Shown one piece after another: positions 1-8,081 of a stretch of 64,000 nt of DNA (the stretch's first letter is position 1; each line of letters opens with the position of its first letter). The DNA lies in the NCBI RefSeq assembly GCF_003628125.1, contig NZ_RBZU01000007.1:124363-188362 (forward strand), given 5' to 3'. The stretch comes from Pararobbsia silviterrae (GTDB lineage Bacteria > Pseudomonadota > Gammaproteobacteria > Burkholderiales > Burkholderiaceae). The notes beneath the pieces are model-generated. The model was not told the origin of the DNA. It worked only from the letters and a program-made list of their open reading frames with translations, and made no database searches. The position numbers and the translations under genes are program-made.

Positions 1-15
1 ATCAAAGCGCATCGA

Positions 16-31
16 TGGCATGGCCCTTGCA
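16..31 (+). promoter_or_regulatory. Sigma-54 (-24/-12) promoter of the first precursor-peptide gene
   Basis: The sequence reads TGGCAT, five bases, TTGCA, which matches the sigma-54 consensus (TGGCAY-N5-TTGCW) with the GG and GC dinucleotides correctly spaced. A start near base 43 would leave about 48 bases of leader before the ATG at 92. A sigma-54 activator gene lies in the same locus (1386-2708), so the match has a plausible partner. Any upstream enhancer site would fall outside the window. Confidence 0.75.
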
Positions 32-91
32 CGACAGGGGCATCGTCATTCAACTCGGCCGTCGATGCGCGGCCCTCATCGGAGTCCCATC

Positions 92-379
92 ATGGCTTCC
101 ATCCGAATCGGTGATCTGAGCCTGAACCTTGCGCTGGACCGCAAGGCCATGTCGGCAATCAAGGGCGGCGGCGCGCCGTGGGTGTTCGGCTGGATCCAGC
201 CGTACGTGCCGCCGACGCCCGTCGTCTCGAACGTGCCGATCGTGAACCTGTACCAGACCAACAATAGTTTCTATGCTAACCAGATGAACAATCAGTTCCA
301 GACGATCGACGTGGCCAATACGGGATCGAATGCCGTACTCGTCGTGCCGACGACGGCGACGGGCAGCAACGCAGCGTGA
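92..379 (+). CDS. Double-glycine leader peptide precursor 1 (predicted secreted peptide)
   Basis: This 95-residue protein carries the leader shared by the three other precursors of the locus: hydrophobic start, GDLSLN, ALDRKAMSAIKGG, then the predicted cut. The ATG at 92 is chosen because GGAG lies at 81-84 and because it puts the leader at the N-terminus. The core after GGG begins APWVFGWIQPYVPP and is rich in Pro, Asn, Thr and Val, with no cysteine, so disulfide or lanthionine chemistry is excluded. It is unlike the cores of the other precursors. It is presumably cleaved after GG (or GGG) by the C39 domain of the exporter at 2705-5764 and secreted. Function is unknown. A sigma-54 promoter stands directly upstream and the PP2C gene follows 104 bases downstream on the same strand. 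Confidence 0.7.
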   Translation: MASIRIGDLSLNLALDRKAMSAIKGGGAPWVFGWIQPYVPPTPVVSNVPIVNLYQTNNSFYANQMNNQFQTIDVANTGSNAVLVVPTTATGSNAA

Positions 380-483
380 GGATGCCAACCTGGACGTGCG
401 CGGGGGTGTCGGGCGGATCGGACCGCGCGCGCACGATTGAAGCGGGTGTCATGCGTCGCGGCTGATTCAGCGCGCTGACGCCG

Positions 484-1269
484 GTGACATCAAGGTGCGC
501 CGTGAAGTGTCCTACTCCATTTCGATGGACATCGGCCGCGCGGACCGATGTCGGCCTCGTGCGCGAGGTCAATGAAGACGCGTGCCTCGATCGCCCCGAA
601 CACGGGCTCTGGGCCGTGGCCGACGGCATGGGCGGTCACGCGGTCGGCGATGTCGCAAGCCGGCTCGTCGTCGACACGCTCGGCGCGATCGAACCGGCCG
701 CCGATCTCGTGCGCGGCGTCGCCGATGCGCGCACGCGTCTCATCGAGGCCAATCATCTGCTGCGCATCGAAGCGGCGGCGCGTCAGGTCCAGCGTATCGG
801 CTGCACGGTCGTCGTGCTGATCGCGCGCGAACGGCAATGCGCGTTTCTCTGGGCCGGCGACAGTCGCATCTATCGATGTCGTCAGGGCCGTCTGCAACTC
901 CTGACGCGCGACCATAGCCAGGTCGAGCAGATGAAGTCGAGGGGGCAACTGACCGACGAGCAAGCGTTGCATCATCCGGCGTTGCATCTGATTACGCGCG
1001 CGGTCGGCGCGACCGATCGGCTCGATCTCGACGAAAGCGTGGTCGATGTCGCCGACGGCGATATCTTTCTGCTCTGCAGCGACGGGCTCAGCAATGAACT
1101 GCGCGCGCAGGAAATCCTCGAGACGCTCGCGCGGCTCGACTGCCGCGCGGCGAGCGAGACGCTCGTCGATCTCGCCCTCGAACGCGGCGGACGCGACAAT
1201 ATCTCGGCCGTCGTCGTACGCGCCGACGACACCGCGACCGACAAGACCCTGTTGAATCCGGCGCTCTGA
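484..1269 (+). CDS. PP2C-family Ser/Thr protein phosphatase (PppA-like)
   Basis: This is a 261-residue single-domain PP2C phosphatase. Metal-binding motifs are visible: TDVGLVREVNEDAC near residue 21, VADGMGGHAVGD near 45-55, LWAGDSRIYR near 120, LCSDGLSNEL near 195 and GGRDNISAVVVR near 235. It has no membrane segment, so it should act in the cytoplasm, removing phosphate from Ser/Thr residues. The natural partner is the Hanks-type kinase at 15028-17445, with the FHA protein at 8059-10569 as a phospho-reader. The start is a GTG at 484; a second GTG at 502 is also possible. It is convergent with the sigma-54 activator gene. Pairing with the kinase is inferred from locus membership. Confidence 0.85.
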   Translation: MTSRCAVKCPTPFRWTSAARTDVGLVREVNEDACLDRPEHGLWAVADGMGGHAVGDVASRLVVDTLGAIEPAADLVRGVADARTRLIEANHLLRIEAAARQVQRIGCTVVVLIARERQCAFLWAGDSRIYRCRQGRLQLLTRDHSQVEQMKSRGQLTDEQALHHPALHLITRAVGATDRLDLDESVVDVADGDIFLLCSDGLSNELRAQEILETLARLDCRAASETLVDLALERGGRDNISAVVVRADDTATDKTLLNPAL

Positions 1270-1385
1270 CGCTCTATGTCGCTATACGTCGCTATACGTC
1301 GCTGCGCATCGCCGTATTTCGCTTTATATCGATCACGACACACGACCACCGCACGCCATGTCCGGCCCGGCGTCTCGTGCGGGAT

Positions 1386-2708
1386 TTATGACGGTGCACC
1401 GGGCAGCGCCGCATCGTCGTCGGACTTCGGCTCATGCGCGTGCCGGAAGTCCTTCGAATGCAATCCGTGCTTCTTGAGCAGCATTTGTAAGTGCGACCGA
1501 TTCATATCGACGCGACGCGCGAGTTCGGCCACCGTGCCGCCGACCTCCTGCAAACCGCGCTGAAGAAACGCCTTTTCGGCCTCGTCGCTCGCGGCGCGCT
1601 TGGCCTCGCTGAGCGAGGTCACCGATACGGCGCCGGCCGACACCGGGCTCGCCGCGCCCGCATGCGTCGTCATGGGACGCACGTCGACAGGCAGATGCTC
1701 GATGCTCGCGACATCGCCCGCGAGACACGATATCCGATACAGGATATTGCGCAGCTCGCGGATATTGCCCGGGTATCCGTAGTGAATCAGGAAATCGCGC
1801 AGGCGCGGCGTCAGCTTGACGGGCCTGCGTTTGAGCATGTCGGCGGCCTCGTCGCTGAAGTACGCGATCAGCAACGGGATCTCGTCGCGACGCTCGCGCA
1901 AAGGCGGCAAGCTCACATGAATGACGCTGAGCCGGTAAAACAAATCCTCGCGAAAGCGCCCTTCTTCGCTGAGCCGGCGCAGGTTCCGATTCGTCGCCGC
2001 GACGATCCGCGTATCGACGCCGATGACCTCGTCCGAGCCCACGCGCTGGATCTCGTGCGATTCGAGCACGCGCAACAGCTTGACCTGTCCCGATAACGGC
2101 AGCTCGCCGATTTCGTCAAGAAAGATCGTGCCCGTATGCGCGCTTTCGAATTTGCCCTTGCGATCGTTCGCCGCGCCTGTAAACGCGCCGCGCTTGTGTC
2201 CGAACAATTCGGATTCGAGCAGATTGTCGGGAATCGCGCCGCAATTGACCGAGATATAAGGCCGTTCCGAACGTCCGCCGTTTGCGTGAATGACCTTCGC
2301 CATCAATTCCTTCCCCGTGCCGCTTTCTCCGTCGATCAGTACCGGTAAATCGGTCGGCGCGGCTTTCTCGGCGATTTCGAGCGCTTCGAGCAGCGCGGAA
2401 TTGTCGCCGAACGTGCCCTCGAAAATAAAGCTCCGCGCGAGCAGCGCGCGCCGCCGGTCGCCGCCCGCGGCCGGCTTCGCCGACAGCTGCTCGACGTCGC
2501 CGGACGCGGCCTGCACGAAGCGCTCCGTATGCGAAAGTTGCATGACCTCGTCGCGCAACGTGCTCGCCTGGCGCAGCAGCTTCTCGATGTCCGCGCGTTC
2601 GAGCCGCGACGACCATCGGAGCGTCGAGCGCAAGATCTCGATCTTTTCGATGAGGCTGGCGTACGAGATCGCCGGGCCGGACGGGACAATCTGGTCAAGG
2701 ATCTTCAT
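1386..2708 (-). CDS. Sigma-54-dependent transcriptional activator without receiver domain
   Basis: This 440-residue bacterial enhancer-binding protein has an N-terminal helical segment of about 120 residues with no recognised sensor, then an AAA+ domain: Walker A GESGTGKE near 150, the sigma-54-contacting GAFTGA loop near 195, Walker B IFLDEIGE near 218, and the arginine-containing NPGNIREL-like end. A Fis-type helix-turn-helix (GGTVAELARRVDMNRSHLQMLLKKHG) lies near 390-415. The ATG overlaps the stop of the exporter gene by four bases (ATGA), so it is translated with the export operon. It most likely activates the sigma-54 promoters seen before the precursor and export genes. Without a receiver domain, its signal may be a protein partner or phosphorylation by the locus kinase (inference). 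Confidence 0.92.
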   Translation of the reverse strand: MKILDQIVPSGPAISYASLIEKIEILRSTLRWSSRLERADIEKLLRQASTLRDEVMQLSHTERFVQAASGDVEQLSAKPAAGGDRRRALLARSFIFEGTFGDNSALLEALEIAEKAAPTDLPVLIDGESGTGKELMAKVIHANGGRSERPYISVNCGAIPDNLLESELFGHKRGAFTGAANDRKGKFESAHTGTIFLDEIGELPLSGQVKLLRVLESHEIQRVGSDEVIGVDTRIVAATNRNLRRLSEEGRFREDLFYRLSVIHVSLPPLRERRDEIPLLIAYFSDEAADMLKRRPVKLTPRLRDFLIHYGYPGNIRELRNILYRISCLAGDVASIEHLPVDVRPMTTHAGAASPVSAGAVSVTSLSEAKRAASDEAEKAFLQRGLQEVGGTVAELARRVDMNRSHLQMLLKKHGLHSKDFRHAHEPKSDDDAALPGAPS

Positions 2709-5700
2709 CCGGCGCTCAATTGTTTCTGGACGAGTTGGTAATACATGCCCTTCCTCTCGACGAGTTCCGCGTGACGGCCTTGTTCGACGATGGCGCCCTC
2801 ATAGAGCACGAGGATCTTGTCGGCCGACATGACGGTACTCAGGCGATGCGCGATGATGACGGCCGTGCGCCCTTTGAGGATCTCCTGCATGTTCGCGAGA
2901 ATATTGCTTTCCGACTGCGTATCGAGCGACGACGTCGCTTCGTCGAACACGAGCAGACGCGGCTCGTGATAGAGCGCGCGCGCGATGCAAAGCCGCTGGA
3001 TCTGCCCGCCCGACAGGCCGATGCCGCGCTCGCCGACGACCTGTTCATAGCCGAGCGGCAGCTTCGAGATAAAGCCGTGCGCATCGGCCATCTTCGCGAC
3101 GTCTTCGATACGGCGGCGATTGGGTGCTTCGTCGCCGCATGCGATGTTCTCGGAAATCGTGCCTGAAAACAGCAGATTGGTCTGCATGACATAGCCGATC
3201 TGCGCGCGATAGTAGGCTTTGTCGATCACGTCGATATCGTAGCCGTCGATGCTCATCTTGCCCTCGGTCGGCGTGTAGAACCCGACGAGCAGCTTCGCGA
3301 GCGTCGTCTTGCCCGATCCGCTGCGGCCGACGATCGCGACGACTTCGCCGGGCTTGATCTCGAAGCTGATATTCGCGAGCACATACGGCGCGTCGTCCGC
3401 GCCATAGCGGAAATAGACATCGCGCAAATGAATATCGCCCTGGAGTTCGGGCAGCACGACGCGCGAAGGCAAGGTTTCAGGCCGCTGTTCGGGCGCGATA
3501 TCGAGCACGTCGCCGAGCCGCTCCATGGCCACCGCCGCGTCGTTGAGCAGGCTCCAGAGACCGACGAGCCCCATGAGCGGCGCAAGCACGCTTCCCATGA
3601 ACGCATTGAACGCGATCAATTGGCCGATCGTCAGTTCATGCGCGAGCACGAGACTCGCGCCCATCCACAGAATGCCGATCGTCGTCGCCGCGTTGAGCAG
3701 TTGGCTGCCGAACGCGACCACGATATTGAACGCCTGGGCCTTGTATTGCGTGTCGAGCGACTTCGCGTACTTGCGTTCCCACTTGAGGCGCACGGCGCGC
3801 TCGATGCCCATGCCCTTGACGGTCTCGACGCCGCCGAGCAACTCCATCAGAAACGACTTGGCCTCGGTCGCCGACGCGAACATCTCGCGCGCGTTCGCCT
3901 TGATGCGCGGCGTCGCCAGCGCCGTGAGCGCCATGATCGGGATCACGAACGCAATGAGCAGCAATGTCAGCCTCACGTTGTAGACGAACATGATCGAGAA
4001 ATAAATAAACACCATCAGCAGATTCAGCGCCGTCGTGACGGTCGACTCGGTCAGAAACGCGCGGATCGTCTGATTCTCCTGGAACCGCGCGAACACATCG
4101 CCGGTCTTGCGCTTGACGAAGAACGACAAGGGCAGCGACATCGTGTGCTGGAAAAACTGCGACATCATCGCGAAGTCCATATTGCGGACCATGAAGTTCG
4201 CGAGATACGAGCGGATCGTGACCATGATCTGCGAAAAAAGATTCGAGACGATGAGGCCCGCGATCAGCACATGGAGCAAATTGAAATTCTGATGCACGAC
4301 GACGCCGTCGAGAATGTTCTGGATGATCAGCGGCGGAATGACGCCGAGGACCTGAACGACGAAGGTCGCGAGACACAGATGCAGCAGGATGGTCTTGTAG
4401 GGCTTCAGATAGCCGATAAAGCGTAGCCATGGCGAACGCGCGACGGCCTGTTCGACGATCGCGCTCGTCGACGTGAACAAGAGGCAGGTGCCGCTCCATC
4501 CGCGCTCGAAGTCCTCGACGCGCAATTTCCGGAAGCCGACCGCGGGATCCGCGATCCAGACGTGTTCCTTCGAGATGCCATAGACGACGACGTAGTGATA
4601 CCCCTCCCAATGCACGATAAACGGCAATTCGAAGCCGCTCAACGAGGCCAGCACGCATTGGACGCCGCGCGCCGTGAATCCGAGCGCCTCGCCCGCGCGC
4701 GCAAGCGATTCGAGCGTCGCGCCTTGCGTCGTCACATTCGCGAGTTCGCGGAGCTTGCCGAGCGTCATCGAAATCCCGTAATGCCGGCACAGCATCGCGA
4801 GGCACGCCGCGCCGCAATCCATTTCCTCGGCTTGCTCGACGAGCGGAAAACGCCGGATGACTTTCTCGCCGAATTCGGGCTTCGAATGCAAATCGAGCAC
4901 GACGGGGCGTTTGCGGCGTTCGGCAAGCTTCTTCTGCCGCTGGAGTTCGCGTTCGGCGAAGCGCACGCGTTCTTCGAGCACTTCGCCGAGTTTCGGGTTG
5001 CGTTCGAGGATGAAATGCACGGTTTTCTCGGGAATCACGAGGAGCCGCGTATCGGTCAGCGCGATCGCCGACGCCATCTGTTCCTGCCGCAACAGGCACG
5101 CCTTTTCGCCGAAGATCTCGCCCGGGCGCAGCGTCGCGATCACGAAATCCTCGCCGTCTTCCTTGCGGACGATACGCACCTCGCCCTGCCGCACGACATA
5201 TAAGCGTCGGTCTTCGCGGCTGTCTTGCGCGAGAATCGTCTTGCCCGCGGCGATGCGCTTGACGCCGACGCTGCGCACATATTCCTCGAGTTCGGTCTTC
5301 GTGAGCTTGTTGCGCAGATCGAAGAGCCGCGCCACGAAGCCGCCGGCCGAGTTGATCGCGACATAGCTCGTCATGAACGCGAGCGCGGCCGGATTGACGG
5401 CAAGCACGGGCTCCATCGCCGCGCGCGGAATCAGCAACAGTTCCGTTTTTCCCGAGGACCGCACCGACGATTCGTGACGATAGGCGCGCAGCATCGCGAC
5501 ATCCGCAAAGACCTCGCGTTCCTTGCGCACGCCCATGCTGATTTCCTTGCCGTGCTCTTCGGTAAAGATACGCACCGATCCCGAGCGAATCACGAACACG
5601 CCGTCCGCCTCGTCCCCCGCGTTGCAGACGGTTTCGCCGAAAGTAAAGCGGCGCGATTGCGTCTGCGCAGCGAGCTGTTCGATCTCGTCGCGCGACAGCG

Positions 5701-5764
5701 TCGAGAAAATCTCGACGGTTGCGAGACACTCGCCGACCGACTGGGTTTCAGATGGCGCGTCCAT
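2705..5764 (-). CDS. Peptidase-containing ABC exporter with two cyclic-nucleotide-binding domains
   Basis: This 1019-residue inner-membrane protein should cut double-glycine leaders and export the peptides. Two cNMP-binding-fold domains lie near residues 20-130 and 150-265. The C39 peptidase is near 310-435, with its catalytic cysteine in EEMDCGAACLAM, histidine in WEGYHYVVVYG and aspartate in IADPAVG. A six-helix permease spans about 455-740. The nucleotide-binding domain has Walker A GRSGSGKTT, signature LSGGQ and Walker B LLVFDEATSSLD. Met at 5764 is chosen for its GGAGAG site. It forms a type I export unit with HlyD (6708-8081) and TolC (10712-12187). The architecture recalls cyanobacterial HetC-like and NHLP-type exporters. 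Whether the cNMP-like domains bind a nucleotide cannot be told from sequence. Confidence 0.93.
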   Translation of the reverse strand: MDAPSETQSVGECLATVEIFSTLSRDEIEQLAAQTQSRRFTFGETVCNAGDEADGVFVIRSGSVRIFTEEHGKEISMGVRKEREVFADVAMLRAYRHESSVRSSGKTELLLIPRAAMEPVLAVNPAALAFMTSYVAINSAGGFVARLFDLRNKLTKTELEEYVRSVGVKRIAAGKTILAQDSREDRRLYVVRQGEVRIVRKEDGEDFVIATLRPGEIFGEKACLLRQEQMASAIALTDTRLLVIPEKTVHFILERNPKLGEVLEERVRFAERELQRQKKLAERRKRPVVLDLHSKPEFGEKVIRRFPLVEQAEEMDCGAACLAMLCRHYGISMTLGKLRELANVTTQGATLESLARAGEALGFTARGVQCVLASLSGFELPFIVHWEGYHYVVVYGISKEHVWIADPAVGFRKLRVEDFERGWSGTCLLFTSTSAIVEQAVARSPWLRFIGYLKPYKTILLHLCLATFVVQVLGVIPPLIIQNILDGVVVHQNFNLLHVLIAGLIVSNLFSQIMVTIRSYLANFMVRNMDFAMMSQFFQHTMSLPLSFFVKRKTGDVFARFQENQTIRAFLTESTVTTALNLLMVFIYFSIMFVYNVRLTLLLIAFVIPIMALTALATPRIKANAREMFASATEAKSFLMELLGGVETVKGMGIERAVRLKWERKYAKSLDTQYKAQAFNIVVAFGSQLLNAATTIGILWMGASLVLAHELTIGQLIAFNAFMGSVLAPLMGLVGLWSLLNDAAVAMERLGDVLDIAPEQRPETLPSRVVLPELQGDIHLRDVYFRYGADDAPYVLANISFEIKPGEVVAIVGRSGSGKTTLAKLLVGFYTPTEGKMSIDGYDIDVIDKAYYRAQIGYVMQTNLLFSGTISENIACGDEAPNRRRIEDVAKMADAHGFISKLPLGYEQVVGERGIGLSGGQIQRLCIARALYHEPRLLVFDEATSSLDTQSESNILANMQEILKGRTAVIIAHRLSTVMSADKILVLYEGAIVEQGRHAELVERKGMYYQLVQKQLSAG

Positions 5765-5789
5765 GCCGTGCTCTCCGGGTGCGCCGCGT

Positions 5790-6542
5790 TCAGCGCGCCG
5801 CAATCACATGTTCCTGCGCGCGCGCGACGAGCCATTCCTCGCGAAGCAAGCGCCGGATTTCCGCGCTCACGTCGGCATCGAGCGCCGCCGGATGCTTGGC
5901 CGTCACCGCGAAGATCTCGAAGCACGATCGGTCGGGCGAGGCGAACGGTCCGAGCAGATCGTCGACTTCGGCATTGAAGACCTTCGCCTCGATATCGCTC
6001 TTGAGAGAGCCGCGCAGGACCTTGCCGATGACGCCGCCCGCATCGCGCGTATCGGCGATCGAATGCTCGCGCGCCATGTCGGCGAAACTCGCGGGGTCGT
6101 CGCGAAGCACGGAAATCATCTCCTTGGCCTTGCCTTCGTCGTCGAGCACGATATGGCTGACTTCGATCGCGTCGAATTTCGGTGAATTCAACATGAAGTA
6201 CTCGCGAATCGCGTCATCGCTGCCGACGTGGTCGAGCATGCGCTCCTGATACAAGCCGTCCGTCACGAATTGTTCGAACTCGTCGAGACTGACGCCGAGC
6301 GCGTCGAGGTAATGATTCATATCGGTCGCGCGATGCAGTCCGCGTATGCGGCGAAACTGATCGGCGCGTGCCTGCACGTCATCGGGTTCAAGCCGGACGC
6401 CGGCTTTGCGCGCCGCATGCGCGGCCAGCTTCTCGCGCACGAGCTGCTCGATCAACGTCTCGAATTGCCCGGTCAGCTTGAGCCACCGCATGAAGTCTTC
6501 TACGCCGATTGCCTCATCGTCGATACGCACGATCGGGGTCAT
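5790..6542 (-). CDS. Parvulin (PpiC/SurA)-type peptidyl-prolyl isomerase
   Basis: This 250-residue protein has a helical N-terminal part (about 1-125, SurA-N-like) and a parvulin domain starting near VSHIVLDDEGKAKEMISVLR, followed by FADMAREHSIADTRDAGGVIG and ending near LLGPF. The Met at 6542 is preferred because a GGAGTGG site precedes it; an in-frame ATG at 6695 would add an arginine-rich, unlikely extension. No signal peptide is visible from either start, so it may act in the cytoplasm on the precursor or on the transporter, unlike SurA. It lies 25 bases upstream of the exporter gene in the same operon. Parvulins next to peptidase-ABC exporters are known from NHLP-type clusters; its exact role here is inference. 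Confidence 0.8.
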   Translation of the reverse strand: MTPIVRIDDEAIGVEDFMRWLKLTGQFETLIEQLVREKLAAHAARKAGVRLEPDDVQARADQFRRIRGLHRATDMNHYLDALGVSLDEFEQFVTDGLYQERMLDHVGSDDAIREYFMLNSPKFDAIEVSHIVLDDEGKAKEMISVLRDDPASFADMAREHSIADTRDAGGVIGKVLRGSLKSDIEAKVFNAEVDDLLGPFASPDRSCFEIFAVTAKHPAALDADVSAEIRRLLREEWLVARAQEHVIAAR

Positions 6543-6707
6543 CTCGTCCACTCCTTGACGTGGGCGCCGCATACGGCGCAGGTCGATCCATTCCCCGTTC
6601 GATGTCGCGACTGCCAGGCGGCCGGTGCGGTCGGTACGTCCGGCCGTCATTCGATATTCGCGAGGCGCCGCCGCTCGGCACGCCGCGCCGTGCAATCCCG
6701 CCTTTCG

Positions 6708-8081
6708 CTAACCCGCGAGTTCGCGGAACGGGTCGAGACCGAGGTCGATCAGCCTGCGCTCGCGCACGATGACCTCAGCGCTCGCCGTCATGCCATAGCG
6801 CAACGGATAACGCTTGCCCGCCACCTCGAAATCGTTGCGCGAGAGCGCGACGCGTCCCTCGTAGACGGGTTGCTTGTCCTGCGCCGAGGGTTTCGTCGCG
6901 GGCGAGATATATTCGAGCGTGCCGTCGATCGCGCCATAGCGCTGATACGGAAACGCATTGAACTTGAGCTTGACGGGCTGCCCTTCGCGCAGAAACGCGC
7001 GATCGCGCTCGGCAATCTCGATCTTGACGACGGCGCGCGCATCCTTGGGCGCGATCGCGCCCAGCGGCATATTGGCCTGCACCTTGTCGCCGCGCTGCGT
7101 CGACGTCACATCGGTGATCACGCCCGAGACCGGCGCGACGATCAACAGAAAATTGTCCTTGTCGATATTCTCGAACTTGATGCGCGCGGCCGCTTCGGCG
7201 ACCAGACGCGCCGTCTGCAGTTGGAGCCGGAGCTTGTCCTCGGTATCCTCGATGTCGCGCGTCGCCTCGTCGTACTGGATCTTCAGGTTTGTACTTTCCT
7301 GATCGCTGGTTTCAAGCACGGCCTTGGCCTGCTCGTATTCGTGACTCAAACGAAAATCGAGTTCGGCAAGATGGGCCTGCGCGACACGTGCATTGTTTTC
7401 GGCCTCGACGTATGCATTGCGTTTCGCCGCGACTTGCAGCTCCGCGATACCGCCGCCGCCGGGCTGCTCGAACAGATGCGTATATTTGTCGAGTTCCTGT
7501 TTCGCGGCATCGCGTGCGTGGGCCGCGCTATCGAGCGCGCTGCGCGCTTCTTCGAGTTCGGCCTTTTGTCCCTCGGCGAGCTTCGTCGTGCCCTCCGAGA
7601 CGCGCTGTTCATGCTGATGCTCGGCGACTTCGAGCTGTGCCTTGAGCGCTTCGGCCTTACGCACCATCAATGCCTTTTTCTCGGGGAAATCCTTCCATTC
7701 ACGTTCGGCGTCATCGAGCTTGAGCCGTGCTTCGAGTGCGCTCGTCGCCGCTTCGATCGCGCCGCGCGCATTGAGCCGGGCCACGACGTCGCCCTGCGAG
7801 ACCGGTTGTCCCTCGGCAATAAAGATGTCCGCGAGTTCGCCGTCGATCGGCGCATAGACGCGACGCACTTCGGCCTCGGGCGCATAGGTGCCGTTCGCGG
7901 TCACGATGACGTCCGCGCGTCCGACGAACGACCAGGCGAGCCCCGCGACGACAAGCCCGAAAATCGCCACCACGAGACTCAGCATGAGCCGCCGAGGCTC
8001 GGCCGTCAGAATCGCGATGCCTTCCTCGCCGTGATCTTCGAGTGCGATCGACAGCGGCCTAAGGCGACGTTCGGGCTTCAT
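6708..8081 (-). CDS. HlyD-family membrane-fusion protein of the peptide exporter
   Basis: This 457-residue adaptor has a short cytoplasmic start, one membrane segment near residues 30-52 (LMLSLVVAIFGLVVAGLAWSF), a barrel-sandwich/lipoyl part beginning near VRRVYAPIDGELADIF, a long alpha-helical hairpin with many Glu/Ala/Lys residues (about 95-300), and the returning half near LLIVAPVSGVITDV. It should bridge the inner-membrane ABC exporter and the TolC-like outer-membrane channel. The ATG at 8081 is chosen because a GGAGGGG site lies at its usual distance; it overlaps the end of the FHA gene by 23 bases, indicating coupled translation. An upstream in-frame start at 8210 would add residues shared with the FHA coding region and is less likely. 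Confidence 0.92.
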   Translation of the reverse strand: MKPERRLRPLSIALEDHGEEGIAILTAEPRRLMLSLVVAIFGLVVAGLAWSFVGRADVIVTANGTYAPEAEVRRVYAPIDGELADIFIAEGQPVSQGDVVARLNARGAIEAATSALEARLKLDDAEREWKDFPEKKALMVRKAEALKAQLEVAEHQHEQRVSEGTTKLAEGQKAELEEARSALDSAAHARDAAKQELDKYTHLFEQPGGGGIAELQVAAKRNAYVEAENNARVAQAHLAELDFRLSHEYEQAKAVLETSDQESTNLKIQYDEATRDIEDTEDKLRLQLQTARLVAEAAARIKFENIDKDNFLLIVAPVSGVITDVTSTQRGDKVQANMPLGAIAPKDARAVVKIEIAERDRAFLREGQPVKLKFNAFPYQRYGAIDGTLEYISPATKPSAQDKQPVYEGRVALSRNDFEVAGKRYPLRYGMTASAEVIVRERRLIDLGLDPFRELAG

